DNA of 64,000 nucleotides from an uncultured Draconibacterium sp. (GTDB lineage: Bacteria > Bacteroidota > Bacteroidia > Bacteroidales > Prolixibacteraceae): positions 1 to 64,000 of the forward strand of contig NZ_OY776413.1 of the NCBI RefSeq assembly GCF_963675585.1, in the 5' to 3' direction. The notes below the pieces were generated by a model. The model was not told where the DNA came from and made no database searches. It saw only the letters and a program-made list of their open reading frames with translations. The position numbers were made by a program, and so were the translations under genes. Shown here in pieces: positions 17,074 through 27,906 of the stretch (the stretch's first letter is position 1; each line of letters begins with the position of its first letter).

Positions 17074-20000
17074 CTATTTTGTCTTTTCAGCAATCCAGTT
17101 TTTGGCATTTACAAAAGCCTGAATCCAAGGTGCAACTTCGTCGGCTTTTCTGTCGGCAGGATAATTTGCCCAGTGCCATGGTTTAAATGCACGTTCCAGG
17201 TGAGGCATCATAACCAAATGACGGCCGTCATCAGAACACAGTGAAGCAGCTCCAAAGTGCGAACCGTTCGGATTACCCGGATAACCTTCGTAACTGTATT
17301 TCATTGGAATATTGTACTGGTCTTCGTTAAATGGCAGGTAGAATTTTCCTTCACCGTGAGCCACCCAAATTCCAAGTTTCATACCGCCCATATTACCCAA
17401 CATCACCGAATCGTTCTCTTGCACATCAACATTTAAGAATGTAGATTCGAATTTACCCGATTCGTTGTGTAACATTTTAGGCTGAATACTGTGTTCAGGA
17501 TATATAACTCCCAGTTCTACCATAACCTGGCAACCGTTACAAACTCCGAGACTCAAAGTATCTTCGCGCTGGTAAAATTTCTCCAGAGCCAATCGTGCTT
17601 TTTCGTTGAATTTAAATGCACCTGCCCAGCCTTTTGCCGATCCAAGCACATCGGAGTTCGAGAATCCACCCACAAAAACAATCATGTTAACATCTTCCAA
17701 CGTTTCGCGGCCTTCAATCAGGTCGGTCATGTGAACGTCTTTTACATCCATTCCGGCCAGGTACATGGCATACGCCATTTCACGGTCGCCATTTACACCT
17801 TTTTCACGAATAATAGCAGCTTTCACTCCTGAAGTAGTTCTGCGTTTCAGATCAATTCCCAAATCAGCAGCTAAGCCGGTAAAGTCTTTAAAATCGAAAT
17901 CAAGGGCGTAGCCTTTGTAATTTTTAAAACGTTCCAAAGCTTTTTTCTCGCCACTTTGTTTGCGGTCTAACAAATACGAAGTTTTAAACCACAAATCGCG
18001 AAGTGTAACAATATCAAAATCGGCTTCAACCGTTTTATTTAAAACCCTAACTTTTCGATAAGGAACAGTATTACCAAGTGTTAAAAAGTCAACACCGGCA
18101 TCTGTTAATTGCTTTTTCACTTCATCGTTATCGGCACATTGAATCACAATTCCCGGATTCTCTGCCAACAATATTTTTGCAAGATCTTCTTCGCCAAAAG
18201 CAGTAACATCTACTTTCATTCCTCCTTTTGTGTTGCTAAAACACATCTCCAGTAAAGTGGTAATTAAACCACCTGACGACACATCGTGCCCAGCCAGAAT
18301 CAGATCCTGTTCGATTAAATTCTGAACGGTATTAAAAGCGGTTACAAATTTTTCAGGATCGGCAACAGTTGGAGCTGTTTTTCCCAGTTTGTTGATGGAT
18401 TGAGCAAAAGCACTTCCACCCAACGCACGTTCCATAAACGATAAATCAATAAAGAGAATCTCTTTGCTTTCGTCGTTTACCAAAACAGGTTCAACTACTT
18501 TTTTAACATCCGATACTTCGCCGGCTGCCGATATAATTACTGTTCCCGGTGCATAAACCACATCATCTTTGTATTTCTGCGTCATCGACATGGAGTCTTT
18601 TCCGGTTGGAATGTTAATTCCCAATGCGCAGGCGAAATCACTGGCTGCTTTAACTGCATTGTAAATACGGGCGTTTTCTCCCGGATTTTTTGCAGGCCAC
18701 ATCCAGTTGGCACTCAACGAAACACTCTTTAACTGATCGGTCATTGGCGCCCAAATAATATTTGTCAGCGATTCAGCAATCGAAAGTACCGAACCTCTTT
18801 CCGCGTCAACCATTCCGGCAATTGAAGCATGACCAACCGAAGTTGCCAAACCGGCCTTTCCCTGGTAATCGAGTGTAATTACACCCACGTTATTTAATGG
18901 AAGTTGTAACGGACCCGCACCTTGCTGTTTTGCAATTCGTCCGGTTACCGAACGGTCAACTTTGTTGGTTAACCAGTCTTTACAGGCAACCGATTCCAAT
19001 TGTATCGTTTGTTCTACCAGATCGTAAATTTCTTCCCAGTTGTATTCTAATTCGTCAAATTCAGGAACAAGAGTTTCGTCTTCCAAAACGGTTTTTGGAG
19101 GATTTCCAAACATGTATCCCAATTGCCAGTCAATCGATTTCTCCCCTGTTTCCGAGTTTTCAAAAGTAAATTGCATATCGCCGGTAGCCTCTCCAATTAC
19201 ATACATTGGAGCACGCTCGCGTTCGGCAATTTTCTGCAACAATCCAACATGTTCCTCTTTAATTACAAGTCCCATTCTTTCCTGCGACTCGTTTCCAATA
19301 ATTTCTTTTTGTGAAAGAGTTGGGTCACCAACAGGAAGTTTCGAAGTATCAATTTTTCCTCCGGTTGATTCAACCAGCTCCGAAAGACAGTTTAAGTGTC
19401 CACCCGCACCATGATCGTGAATCGAAATAATTGGGTTTTCGTCGGCCTCGCTTAATGCACGAATGGCATTGTAAGCACGTTTTTGCATTTCAGGATTGGC
19501 ACGCTGAACGGCATTTAATTCAATGTCGTTTTTAAATTCTCCGGTTGCAACCGACGAAACAGCACCTCCGCCCATTCCAATGCGGTAATTATCGCCACCC
19601 AAAAGAACTACTTTATCACCTTTTACCGGTTCGTCTTTTAAACTGTCGCGTTTGGTACCAAAACCAATACCACCTGCCAACATAATTACTTTGTCGTAAC
19701 CATATTTCATGTAGTTTTCGAAATGTTCGAAAGTAAGTACCGACCCGGTAATTACCGGCTGACCAAATTTATTTCCAAAATCGCTGGCACCGTTCGAAGC
19801 TTTAATCAGAATTTCTTCCGGAGTTTGATACAACCAGTCGCGTTCTTCCGTTGCCTGTTCCCACGAACGTTGTGCTTCGGTTCGCGGATACGAAGTCATG
19901 TAAACTGCAGTTCCGGCAATTGGCAAACTCCCTTTACCTCCTGCAATACGGTCGCGAATTTCACCACCCGAACCTGTTGCGGCTCCGTTAAACGGCTCAA

Positions 20001-20763
20001 CCGTTGTTGGGAAGTTATGTGTTTCGGCTTTTAACGAAAGAACCGTTTCAATGTCTTTTACTTCAAAAAAATCGGGTTTATCCTGAGTTTTAGGAGCAAA
20101 TTGTTCCACTACCGGCCCCTGAACAAAAGAACAGTTGTCTTTGTAAGCCGAAACAATTTTATTTGGATTTTGCTGCGAAGTCTTTTTAATCATCTGAAAT
20201 AATGACGACTCCATTTCTTTTCCATCGATTACAAAAGTTCCGTTAAAAATTTTGTGCCGACAGTGTTCCGAATTTACCTGCGCAAACCCGTACACTTCTC
20301 CATCGGTTAACGGACGTCCCATTTCTTTCGACACTCCATTCAAATATTGTATTTCATCTTCGCTTAAAGCAAGACCTTCTTGTTCGTTATACGCCGCAAT
20401 ATCAACAATATTCAGAATCGGATCGGGCTCTTTATCAATTGAAAACACTTGCTGGGACAATCCTTCATAAATTGCCTGAAGCATTGGATCGTAGCTTGCC
20501 TTTTGGTTATCTACCTGGAAAAACTCTTCCATTCTGCGAATGCCTTCAATCCCCATGTTCTGGGTAATTTCAACTGCATTTGTACTCCAGGGAGTTAACA
20601 TTTCTTTTCGCGGACCAACAAACCAACCGTCAAGCGTTTGGTCTTTTAAGTAGCTGGCTCCCGAAAAAAGCCAAACCAGCTTTTCAATGTTTTCCTGTCC
20701 TAATGATTTGGCAGAATAAACTGCGATAATACTGTTACTTTGAGTTTTAAAGAATTGAATCAT
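17074..20763 (-). CDS. purL: Phosphoribosylformylglycinamidine synthase (single-chain)
   Basis: 1229 residues, the long form of FGAM synthase. It converts FGAR, glutamine and ATP to FGAM, the fourth step of purine synthesis, in the cytoplasm. An N-terminal PurS-like domain (about 1-150) is followed by two AIRS-type ATP-binding halves (with the G-E-I-R-D-R and H-D-H-G-A-G-G-H-L segments). The C-terminal glutamine amidotransferase has the nucleophile Cys1075 in G-V-C-N-G-C-Q. The whole length is intact. A -7 box lies 46 bases upstream and a strong terminator lies just after the stop. No other purine gene is adjacent. Confidence 0.97.
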   Translation of the reverse strand: MIQFFKTQSNSIIAVYSAKSLGQENIEKLVWLFSGASYLKDQTLDGWFVGPRKEMLTPWSTNAVEITQNMGIEGIRRMEEFFQVDNQKASYDPMLQAIYEGLSQQVFSIDKEPDPILNIVDIAAYNEQEGLALSEDEIQYLNGVSKEMGRPLTDGEVYGFAQVNSEHCRHKIFNGTFVIDGKEMESSLFQMIKKTSQQNPNKIVSAYKDNCSFVQGPVVEQFAPKTQDKPDFFEVKDIETVLSLKAETHNFPTTVEPFNGAATGSGGEIRDRIAGGKGSLPIAGTAVYMTSYPRTEAQRSWEQATEERDWLYQTPEEILIKASNGASDFGNKFGQPVITGSVLTFEHFENYMKYGYDKVIMLAGGIGFGTKRDSLKDEPVKGDKVVLLGGDNYRIGMGGGAVSSVATGEFKNDIELNAVQRANPEMQKRAYNAIRALSEADENPIISIHDHGAGGHLNCLSELVESTGGKIDTSKLPVGDPTLSQKEIIGNESQERMGLVIKEEHVGLLQKIAERERAPMYVIGEATGDMQFTFENSETGEKSIDWQLGYMFGNPPKTVLEDETLVPEFDELEYNWEEIYDLVEQTIQLESVACKDWLTNKVDRSVTGRIAKQQGAGPLQLPLNNVGVITLDYQGKAGLATSVGHASIAGMVDAERGSVLSIAESLTNIIWAPMTDQLKSVSLSANWMWPAKNPGENARIYNAVKAASDFACALGINIPTGKDSMSMTQKYKDDVVYAPGTVIISAAGEVSDVKKVVEPVLVNDESKEILFIDLSFMERALGGSAFAQSINKLGKTAPTVADPEKFVTAFNTVQNLIEQDLILAGHDVSSGGLITTLLEMCFSNTKGGMKVDVTAFGEEDLAKILLAENPGIVIQCADNDEVKKQLTDAGVDFLTLGNTVPYRKVRVLNKTVEADFDIVTLRDLWFKTSYLLDRKQSGEKKALERFKNYKGYALDFDFKDFTGLAADLGIDLKRRTTSGVKAAIIREKGVNGDREMAYAMYLAGMDVKDVHMTDLIEGRETLEDVNMIVFVGGFSNSDVLGSAKGWAGAFKFNEKARLALEKFYQREDTLSLGVCNGCQVMVELGVIYPEHSIQPKMLHNESGKFESTFLNVDVQENDSVMLGNMGGMKLGIWVAHGEGKFYLPFNEDQYNIPMKYSYEGYPGNPNGSHFGAASLCSDDGRHLVMMPHLERAFKPWHWANYPADRKADEVAPWIQAFVNAKNWIAEKTK

Positions 20764-20808
20764 TGTGCAACGTAAAATTTATTAACGAACATGTTGTAAA
20801 ACACGCTG

Positions 20809-20816
20809 CAAAGATA
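20809..20816 (-). promoter_or_regulatory. -7 box of purL
   Basis: Reads TATCTTTG on the minus strand, an exact TAnnTTTG match, 46 bases before the purL ATG. No purine riboswitch is recognisable in the short leader. Confidence 0.55.
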
Positions 20817-20948
20817 AAAAATAATAATTGCTGTTTGTGTCAAGTTATAACAATAAGGGGGTAGTTTTTAACATGAAAAGAGTTAAATAGGATTAATTTG
20901 GCCTTTGATTAAATAATTCTGTTTTACTTTAAGCAAAATTAAATTTGA

Positions 20949-21272
20949 ATGAAAGGTTTATTAATACTATTAATTGCAGTACTGTTTTTTGCCTGCAGCA
21001 CGCAAAGGAAAATACAGAAAACATATATCGGGCAGCCGGTTTCGGTTATGGAAAAAAAGTTTGGTGAAGCCAAAATCCTATTTAAGAAATCAGCAGAAGA
21101 AGAATATATTTTTGAGAAGAAGGAATATTTGAAAAGTACAGAAATTAGCCAGCATAAATTAACACTCGATCCAATGATAACGCCTCAGGTCACAAAAATT
21201 AGCATGTATCATGTTACTGTGGTTGATGGTATAATTACAAAAATTGAGATTGAAGAAGAGTACGAACGATAA
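20949..21272 (+). CDS. Small hypothetical lipoprotein
   Basis: 107 residues. A leader of hydrophobic residues 3-15 ends in F-F-A-C, giving a lipidated Cys16 (S-T-Q-R after it). The mature part (about 90 residues) is rich in Lys and Glu and has the pattern G-Q-P-V-S-V-M-E-K-K-F-G, reminiscent of the helix-turn seen in small outer-membrane-assembly-like lipoproteins, but I do not recognise the family. TAAATTTG at 20940-20947 is placed too close to the ATG to serve as a normal promoter unless the message is leaderless. It stands alone between purL (divergent) and a tRNA gene. Function unknown. Confidence 0.65.
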   Translation: MKGLLILLIAVLFFACSTQRKIQKTYIGQPVSVMEKKFGEAKILFKKSAEEEYIFEKKEYLKSTEISQHKLTLDPMITPQVTKISMYHVTVVDGIITKIEIEEEYER

Positions 21273-21409
21273 AGGAAAGTAAGTAATATTCAGGTGCAGT
21301 TGGCAGAACAGCAGCAGAAGTGGTCTATTCAGAAACAAAAATCCAAAACTTTAAAAATGGTAACTTATAAAATTCTTGGATTGATTCTGTTGAGTTTAAA
21401 GAAATTTTA

Positions 21410-21417
21410 TAGTTTTG
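21410..21417 (+). promoter_or_regulatory. -7 box ahead of tRNA-Leu
   Basis: TAGTTTTG matches TAnnTTTG and lies 23 bases before the first base of the tRNA, the spacing expected for a short precursor. Confidence 0.5.
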
Positions 21418-21440
21418 CAGGCACGTTCAAAAAAAATAAA

Positions 21441-21529
21441 GCCCAGGTGATGAAATTGGTAGACATGCAAGGTTGAGGGCCTTGTGGGAGAATTTTCCCG
21501 TGCAGGTTCGAGTCCCGTCCTGGGCACCA
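21441..21529 (+). tRNA. tRNA-Leu (anticodon GAG)
   Basis: A complete class II tRNA with encoded CCA (21527-21529). Acceptor GCCCAGG pairs with CCTGGGC. The D stem ATG/CAT is intact, the anticodon stem CAAGG/CCTTG holds loop TTGAGGG with anticodon GAG, and the long variable arm GGGA...TCCC confirms a type II tRNA. The T loop is TTCGAGT. The anticodon reads CUC and CUU leucine codons. The T stem GCAGG/CCCGT holds one A-C mismatch (21504 with 21516) and one G-U end pair, but the rest is canonical. A strong terminator follows 5 bases after the CCA. Confidence 0.97.
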
Positions 21530-21533
21530 ACAG

Positions 21534-21572
21534 AAAGAGCAACAGTCAAATATAAAGACTGTTGCTCTTTTT
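21534..21572 (+). terminator. Terminator of tRNA-Leu
   Basis: A perfect 14-bp stem (AAAGAGCAACAGTC and its complement) with a 9-base AT loop is followed by T residues. Confidence 0.9.
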
Positions 21573-21664
21573 CGTTTAAATCCGATAACCGTAGGTAGTA
21601 AAAATAATTTAACCAATTACTCCCAAAAATCACATCATACTGTTACTTTTTGAGCGTCTGATTT

Positions 21665-24600
21665 TTAAAGCGGTTTATCAAACAATTCCAGTAAATCTTT
21701 TGCCCCTGCATGCATCGAGTTCAACAACAATATTTCTTTCAAGTTCTTCTTAGCATCCTCAACCAAACCTTGACCAAACTTTACAAGAGCAATTAAATAT
21801 TTAGCATCTATGGTGTTTCGCATTTGAATATCATCGTCAAAAACCAATAACAATGGTAATGAAGTGGCAAAATAATCGATCTGAACTGTTTCTTTTAATT
21901 TCGCTTCTGCGAAAGCTTTTATTCTGCCAAGTAATTCATTAGAGTCCTCTGTTTTGCCCAATTCTTTTAATGAAAGCGCTTTATAGTACGACAACTCGGA
22001 ATAAGCGCTCACAGCCATATCGATAAAATCACCTTCTTCGTTTGTACTTTCGAGGAAGTGTGCCTTGGCTTCTTCTGTTTTTCCAAGCGCTTTCAATGCC
22101 ATTCCTTTCCAATAGTTGATATGAGCAACTGCCTGAAGCGGATGGTATTTTTCACCCAAATTATCCGGTACATTCACTGATCTGTTAAAGTACTGCAAAG
22201 CAGATTCAGCATCCCCGTTCTGCAAAGCCAGCTGCCCAAGTTTCAAACAAGCATAGGTAAACTGACGCAGAACCTGTCCTTCGCCACCCTCCCAAGGGTG
22301 GAAACTTCTGCTTTCCAACAAATCCAGTGCGTCGTGGTACCTGCCTTCGAAATTGTATAAAGCGGCCAGCTCAACACTGAAATAATCGCGTTGCAGAATG
22401 AGTTCTTTTATTGGCTCAAGACTTTCCAATCGTTCCTTTGGGTCGTCGTTCAGTTTTTTTCTTAACTGATCGTATTCATATTGAATTCTCACATCGGAAG
22501 ACGAAAATTCTAATGCCTTTAAAAATGCCTGCCTTGCTTTTTCGCCATCATTTTGTTTGTTCCAGTAGGCAATTCCTAAATTACGGTATAAGGTTCCGTA
22601 TTTGCTTCCTGCATCAACTGCCATTTCCCAAACATGTATTGCCTCTTCATGACGTTTCAAATTGAAATAAAAATTTCCCAAACCATAAGCGGGCAAAGCA
22701 TTATCCGACATTTTTTTGATTGCCCACTCCAAAACCAACTGTTCATGCAGCCTCGACGGAAAAAAATAATCGTACTCTGAATTACCAGCTTCTTCGAGTG
22801 TTATCTTCGAAGTCTCGTCATTCCCGGAAAGTTCGTAAAGCCAGGCCAGGGCGAACTGAGTCATCGCTGATTTTTGCATTGGATTTGGCACGACACATTC
22901 AGGAATTTCATTTTTGTGGTGCAACTCAATAACAGCAATTGCTTCGTGATAAAAACCAGCTTCGGCATAATCAAAAGCAATGTCGATGATGGTTTGTGCA
23001 TCGTTTCTTGAAAATTTGATAAACTCATCGTAGTTAGCCTTCAGTGTTGCCAGTTCAAATTTCGCCCATTGATCGAGCGGATCGGTTTTGAACAGTTCTG
23101 CCAGTACACTTTCTGCAGTCGCTTTTTCGCCATGATTTTTCAGAATGACAGCTTTTAGAATGTATGCTTTGTTATTCTGCCGGTTGGTATCCAACGATGC
23201 CTCCAAATGCTCCAAAGCTGCTTCGTAGTCAGCTTTCAAACAGTCGAGTGTTGCCAGCTGATAATAAGCTGCCGAACGCCACTCGAAATTCCAGGTTGAT
23301 TTGTAGAATAATCCGTAAGCTTCGTCTTTTCTGCCTTGCAGAGAACAAGCTAATCCACAGAAATAATGTGCCTCGCCCGATGCCGGATTTGGATGATAAG
23401 TGGTGATAATATCAATGGCAGTTCTGAAGTTCTTTTCAGCTTCGGCGAACTTGCCGTTTTTAAGCTCCACGCGGCCTAAAGCAATGTATGATTTGTAACT
23501 ATTCGGATCTTTTTTGATGGCCTCTTTCCAGTAGGGTTCCGGGTAACGGGTGGGATGACGATACAATTCCAGATGTTCGCCAATCAGTTCCAACTCACTG
23601 GCACTTTCAATTTTATTGGGTTGTTTTGGCTCAAAAGCCAGTTTGCGGTTTCGTTCTTTCGGAACTTCACGATGATGATACGCGATTAATTCTTTTCCCT
23701 GTTCATCAACAACGATTAACGAAACTGAATTCTCCTGTCCTGCTTCAATACGGATAGAAGTATCTTTCCACGGCTTTTTAGGCGATATTGTTTGTTTATC
23801 AAAAATCTTTTTCTCGTTTCCTATTAACAATACAAATTGAAGGTTTTCGAATTTCCGGCTGCCTGCAACGCCCAAATCCAGTTTGTTTTCTTGCTGTTTC
23901 TCGAGTCGGATAGCCAGATCTTTATTGGCATTTTGCACCGGACCAAGGTTTTTATAGCTCCACCAAAATTGCGAGAATGTTTTTGTTTCGTAAGGAAGCA
24001 GGTAGGTAAAATCGGGCTGATTATCGGTGTAAACACCAGCCATCAACTCGAAATATGGTCCGCCTTCATCGGTCAATTCGCGATCCCATGCACGGCCAAA
24101 AGCCTCGTTTCCCCAGGTCCATTGTTTTTTACCCGGCGCAATATAACGATTGGCCACATGAATAAAACCGCCGTCTGCTTTAAAATCGTATCCTCCAAAG
24201 AAATTGTATTTCGTATCGCAAACCATGTAACTGGTTGGCACAGGAATATTATTGTAATTACGCAAATCATTCTTGCCCGGTCTTTCGTTGTAAGGAATTC
24301 CATAATAATCGTTTTCTGCAAACGGAAAACTACTTTGTGCACGCACAGCGTGGTCGGCCACATAATGCACGTCGGGCGGAAAAAAGCTTTGGTAATCTTT
24401 ATGCACTTTTACCGCAACATTTGCCCACCACAAAAAGGTTTGTGTCAACGGCGTGCGGTTAAACAAGCGCCCCCGAAGTTCGATCAACGCACTGCCCGGA
24501 CGAATACGAATTCCGTGCATTCCTTTCAGTCGGTACATCGGATCGTATTCCGACATCCAAATCGTTCGGGCACCATCGGCTTCCTCTTCGATATAAACAT

Positions 24601-25000
24601 CGCTGGGCAAATACGTTCCCGGGCGGTGGTGCTGCGGCCAGTTAAACTCAACACCACCACTAATCCACGGGCCGGCCAAACCAACCAAAGCTGGTTTTAT
24701 CACTTTCTGCTGATACAAAAAATTGTAATTGTTATTGGCTTTGTCTTGCGCTTCAAATATGCGCCCACCTATTTCGGGCAACATTAGCAGCTTCACAAAC
24801 TCATTTTCAAGTGTTGCTGCCTGGTATTCTTTGTCAATTTTATGATCGTAAACCTTATCAATAAACGGAACCGGATACACTTTCCCTGACGATCCCTGGT
24901 AAACGCGTTTTTCGAAAAACACCGGATTTATTTCAGAATCGCCTAATTCATAGGTAGGGATTATTATTTTTTTTATGGCTGCATTTACCGAAGTACTCAT
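21665..25000 (-). CDS. DUF5107 domain protein with C-terminal tetratricopeptide repeats
   Basis: 1111 residues without a signal peptide, so probably cytosolic. The first 400 or so residues form the DUF5107 domain (beta-rich, with G-G-R-I-F-E-A and the G-G-V-E-F-N-W-P segment), which looks like an aldose-epimerase/galactose-mutarotase-type carbohydrate-binding fold. Residues about 480-1105 are a long array of TPR helices (recurring A-L-G-x-x-x-x-x-G-x-x-x-x-A pattern). Proteins of this build sit in sugar-utilisation clusters in several phyla, but the activity is, to my knowledge, not established. It starts 6 bases after the GH2 gene and is therefore the last gene of the leftward unit MFS-GH2-DUF5107. 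A glycoside hydrolase or epimerase role on the imported sugar is inference. Confidence 0.85.
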   Translation of the reverse strand: MSTSVNAAIKKIIIPTYELGDSEINPVFFEKRVYQGSSGKVYPVPFIDKVYDHKIDKEYQAATLENEFVKLLMLPEIGGRIFEAQDKANNNYNFLYQQKVIKPALVGLAGPWISGGVEFNWPQHHRPGTYLPSDVYIEEEADGARTIWMSEYDPMYRLKGMHGIRIRPGSALIELRGRLFNRTPLTQTFLWWANVAVKVHKDYQSFFPPDVHYVADHAVRAQSSFPFAENDYYGIPYNERPGKNDLRNYNNIPVPTSYMVCDTKYNFFGGYDFKADGGFIHVANRYIAPGKKQWTWGNEAFGRAWDRELTDEGGPYFELMAGVYTDNQPDFTYLLPYETKTFSQFWWSYKNLGPVQNANKDLAIRLEKQQENKLDLGVAGSRKFENLQFVLLIGNEKKIFDKQTISPKKPWKDTSIRIEAGQENSVSLIVVDEQGKELIAYHHREVPKERNRKLAFEPKQPNKIESASELELIGEHLELYRHPTRYPEPYWKEAIKKDPNSYKSYIALGRVELKNGKFAEAEKNFRTAIDIITTYHPNPASGEAHYFCGLACSLQGRKDEAYGLFYKSTWNFEWRSAAYYQLATLDCLKADYEAALEHLEASLDTNRQNNKAYILKAVILKNHGEKATAESVLAELFKTDPLDQWAKFELATLKANYDEFIKFSRNDAQTIIDIAFDYAEAGFYHEAIAVIELHHKNEIPECVVPNPMQKSAMTQFALAWLYELSGNDETSKITLEEAGNSEYDYFFPSRLHEQLVLEWAIKKMSDNALPAYGLGNFYFNLKRHEEAIHVWEMAVDAGSKYGTLYRNLGIAYWNKQNDGEKARQAFLKALEFSSSDVRIQYEYDQLRKKLNDDPKERLESLEPIKELILQRDYFSVELAALYNFEGRYHDALDLLESRSFHPWEGGEGQVLRQFTYACLKLGQLALQNGDAESALQYFNRSVNVPDNLGEKYHPLQAVAHINYWKGMALKALGKTEEAKAHFLESTNEEGDFIDMAVSAYSELSYYKALSLKELGKTEDSNELLGRIKAFAEAKLKETVQIDYFATSLPLLLVFDDDIQMRNTIDAKYLIALVKFGQGLVEDAKKNLKEILLLNSMHAGAKDLLELFDKPL

Positions 25001-25006
25001 GTTTAC

Positions 25007-27829
25007 CTACTTTAAAATCGATTGAATTTGCGATACACTAAGTTCGACTGCCGGATGAAACTCAGAGCCTTCCATATAATTTACAATGCTCTTTTTCAAC
25101 TGACAGGCTTCACGCCTGTTATCCAAATCATTAAGCAAATCTACCCCGCTAATAAAAATACTTCCTTCTCCAACTTTAGCTTCAAGCAGTAATGCCAACC
25201 GGCGATTGCTCACCCAGTCGTCAATGATCCGAACAATCGGTTTCAGCTCAACCGGCAAAGAATCGAGCTGGACTGCATCAGCATGACTCATTGCATCCTG
25301 CCACTGCCAGTTTGAATAATTTTCAGTTGGGAAGTATTCAAGGGCAGGATGATCAGAATTACATAAAATACCGAGGGTATGAGGCTTCTGATTATCTGTC
25401 CAGGCAGTATTCCAGAAAATACTGGAGAAACCAACACCAACTTTTCCTCCCATTTCAGGTGACACCTTTCCCCTGCCTAGACTTAAGAGAACTTTTCCTC
25501 CTTTTTGAAGGTATTGAATCGTGGAAGAATCTAAACGATCAACCACCTTAATCTGATCATTTTTAGTTTCTTTATTTTCAGGATATACCCAAATATCCCA
25601 GGAATTGGCAAAATCACCAACGGATACTGATAAGGTTAATTTTCGCGGACTGTTTTCTTGCGGAAACTGATAAACGACATTGCCCAAGGAGATCGCATTT
25701 CCAATCTCAATATTGCGTTGCCCCAAAGTTCCATTGGCGACTACTTCACCTTTTGAAGAAATTGTCCATTCCGGATTTATATTCATTAAAGGTGCTTCTC
25801 CAAAATGTGCCACTTCTATTTTAGCCGACATGGTCTCGCCTTCCGTAAATATGCGTTTCTCCAATCGTGCCAGCGGAACAGTTGTATTACAGAAAGCACT
25901 AAACTCTTCAGGTGAAATGTAGCCTTTTTCTTCCCAAAACGCGTCGAGCACACCAACAAGTGCCGTACCCTGCCCGGGAAAATCATATAATCCCAGCAAC
26001 TGAAAGCCTGCAAAACCGGGTGTGCGTAAGGCTGCTTCAATATCTGCTTTGTAACAAAGTGCCTGTAATTTTCCCGAAGCCATTAAAAAGCTATCTGCCA
26101 ACTCTCCCATGTGATGAGCATTCAAACTTTCGCGGAATAACTCAAAGTTTTTCGCTTTCAGTACACCAGTATATTTTTCAATTTCTTTGAAATTGGGATA
26201 CACGCACCACTGGCCAATTTCGTGACTTACAACCGGTTTGCCATCACCAGGCAATTTATTACCCCAGTCGTAATCGGTTTTTGGAGCTTCCGCATTAATC
26301 AGACTGTTTAATTCCTCGCCCCATCCCTGAATTCGCGGCTGTGGCAAATTGTGATATTGGTTGACGTCCAACACTGGCCAGCCGGCAGCACCGGTATAAA
26401 CTCTGCGTGCATCTTCCGCTTTCCAATAATTTACAAAGTCAGTAAGATACTTTGTATATTCCGGACCGCCCGGCTCATTTCCGTATGTCATCATTACAAA
26501 CGAAGGATGGTTACCATATTCTTTTACAATTTGTTTGCTTTCGTCCCAAACGTATTGATCAATGGGCAATCCGCTGCCAAGCCGGGTACTCTGATTGGCC
26601 CACGAACTGCATTCCACCTGCAGGTAAACACCCATTTCATCGGCCACATTAAAGGCCGCTTCAGGTGGGCACCACGAATGAAAACGAACGTGATTCAGAC
26701 CATGTCCCTTCACCGCTTTATAAATTTTTGCCCAATATTCCGGCTCGGTGGGCGGATAACCGGTTTTTGGAAAAGCAGCACATTCGAGCGTTCCTCTCAG
26801 AAATACCGGTCTTTCATTAATGGCAAAACGTGTTCCCTTAACTTTGAAATCGCGCAAACCAAATGTCTCAGTTAATTCATCCGTTCCCGATTTTGATTGA
26901 AGTTGAAGCGAAAGTAGATACACATTCGGATTAAATTCATCCCACAACAATACATCTTCTCCCAATTTATAAGTCATACTAAGTATGTTCTCTCCCGGAG
27001 TTACGGTAAACCTAAATGTTTCCTTCCCGGTTTTTACATCAGTATTTTTTAGCTGGGCGTAAACAGGAACCGTAATTTCTACTTCTTCCGAAGAAGTATT
27101 AATAACTGCTGATTTTATTCTGATACTCTTACCCTGAACATCGGGAAAAACATCAACTTGTTTAAAATAAACCTCGTTCCTTTTTTCCAACTCAATTTTC
27201 CCTACTATTCCATTCCAGTTTGTTTGAGTATGATCAGAAACACTGTGTGAATTTTCGCCCACATCTATTTTATCGGTGCGGTTATCAATGCAAATGCTAA
27301 TACTGTTTTCACCTGTTCGAACAAATTCACCAATGTTATAAACATGAGGTGTACCCAAACTATTTTGAGAGCCAACTTTTGAACCGTTTACCCAAACAGC
27401 CGATTGCCAGTGTGGACGTTCCAGAGACAAAAACACAGGCTCCCCGTTCCACTCTTCAGGAATTGTAACTGTTTTACGGTACCAGGCTGCTCCTGTATAT
27501 TTTTTCAGTGGTTGCAACCAAAACGGGAAATGAATAGCATCAAGATCGAGATATGGCGTATAATTGGGATCTTTATACCACTCCGGATTTCTGACTCCTC
27601 CCGTCCATTTGGTTTGTAAAGTAATATCCATTCCTTTATCATTCTCAACCATCGATCCGGGAAGTATAACACTTTCGTCAAATTCCTGATTGTACCATTT
27701 TTCAGAAATTGCAACATCAAGAGAATCCATTTTAAATTGCCATTCTCCACTTAAATCAATTGTATTTTTTGTTTCAGAACTGCACGACCAAATGGCGAGT
27801 AATAAAAACAGATATTGAAAATATTTCAT
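25007..27829 (-). CDS. Glycoside hydrolase family 2 lipoprotein (beta-glycosidase)
   Basis: 940 residues. Lipoprotein leader with lipobox W-S-C (Cys16). It is a family 2 glycoside hydrolase: jelly-roll sugar-binding domain (about 25-215), immunoglobulin-like domain (about 220-335), then a TIM barrel. The acid/base Glu452 lies in Y-G-N-E-P-G-G and the nucleophile Glu537 in V-S-H-E-I-G-Q-W, so the retaining active site is intact. A further C-terminal region (about 690-940) contains beta-rich and Rossmann-like segments (S-L-G-R-G-K). Substrate (beta-galactoside, -glucuronide, -mannoside) is not decidable by eye. The lipoprotein signal places it in the periplasm or on the outer membrane, upstream of the MFS importer's work. 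Same transcript as the DUF5107 gene. Confidence 0.9.
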   Translation of the reverse strand: MKYFQYLFLLLAIWSCSSETKNTIDLSGEWQFKMDSLDVAISEKWYNQEFDESVILPGSMVENDKGMDITLQTKWTGGVRNPEWYKDPNYTPYLDLDAIHFPFWLQPLKKYTGAAWYRKTVTIPEEWNGEPVFLSLERPHWQSAVWVNGSKVGSQNSLGTPHVYNIGEFVRTGENSISICIDNRTDKIDVGENSHSVSDHTQTNWNGIVGKIELEKRNEVYFKQVDVFPDVQGKSIRIKSAVINTSSEEVEITVPVYAQLKNTDVKTGKETFRFTVTPGENILSMTYKLGEDVLLWDEFNPNVYLLSLQLQSKSGTDELTETFGLRDFKVKGTRFAINERPVFLRGTLECAAFPKTGYPPTEPEYWAKIYKAVKGHGLNHVRFHSWCPPEAAFNVADEMGVYLQVECSSWANQSTRLGSGLPIDQYVWDESKQIVKEYGNHPSFVMMTYGNEPGGPEYTKYLTDFVNYWKAEDARRVYTGAAGWPVLDVNQYHNLPQPRIQGWGEELNSLINAEAPKTDYDWGNKLPGDGKPVVSHEIGQWCVYPNFKEIEKYTGVLKAKNFELFRESLNAHHMGELADSFLMASGKLQALCYKADIEAALRTPGFAGFQLLGLYDFPGQGTALVGVLDAFWEEKGYISPEEFSAFCNTTVPLARLEKRIFTEGETMSAKIEVAHFGEAPLMNINPEWTISSKGEVVANGTLGQRNIEIGNAISLGNVVYQFPQENSPRKLTLSVSVGDFANSWDIWVYPENKETKNDQIKVVDRLDSSTIQYLQKGGKVLLSLGRGKVSPEMGGKVGVGFSSIFWNTAWTDNQKPHTLGILCNSDHPALEYFPTENYSNWQWQDAMSHADAVQLDSLPVELKPIVRIIDDWVSNRRLALLLEAKVGEGSIFISGVDLLNDLDNRREACQLKKSIVNYMEGSEFHPAVELSVSQIQSILK

Positions 27830-27906
27830 GTGAGTAGTATTATTTATTGGTTATTATAATTATTTAAAGCGTACCATGTTAATCATGCTTATTCTTATGG
27901 TTTAGT

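Noticed and set aside
19040-19414. Plus-strand frame of 124 codons inside purL
   Set aside because: Antisense shadow of a highly conserved housekeeping gene; Ser/Pro/Cys-rich translation without motifs.
21294-21476. 60-codon frame overlapping the tRNA gene
   Set aside because: It runs into the tRNA-Leu sequence and its own promoter; the RNA gene explains the sequence.
23837-24787. Long open frame (316 codons) on the plus strand
   Set aside because: It lies entirely antisense to the DUF5107 gene, its translation has no domain, signal or sensible composition, and the opposite strand carries clear homology-like structure.
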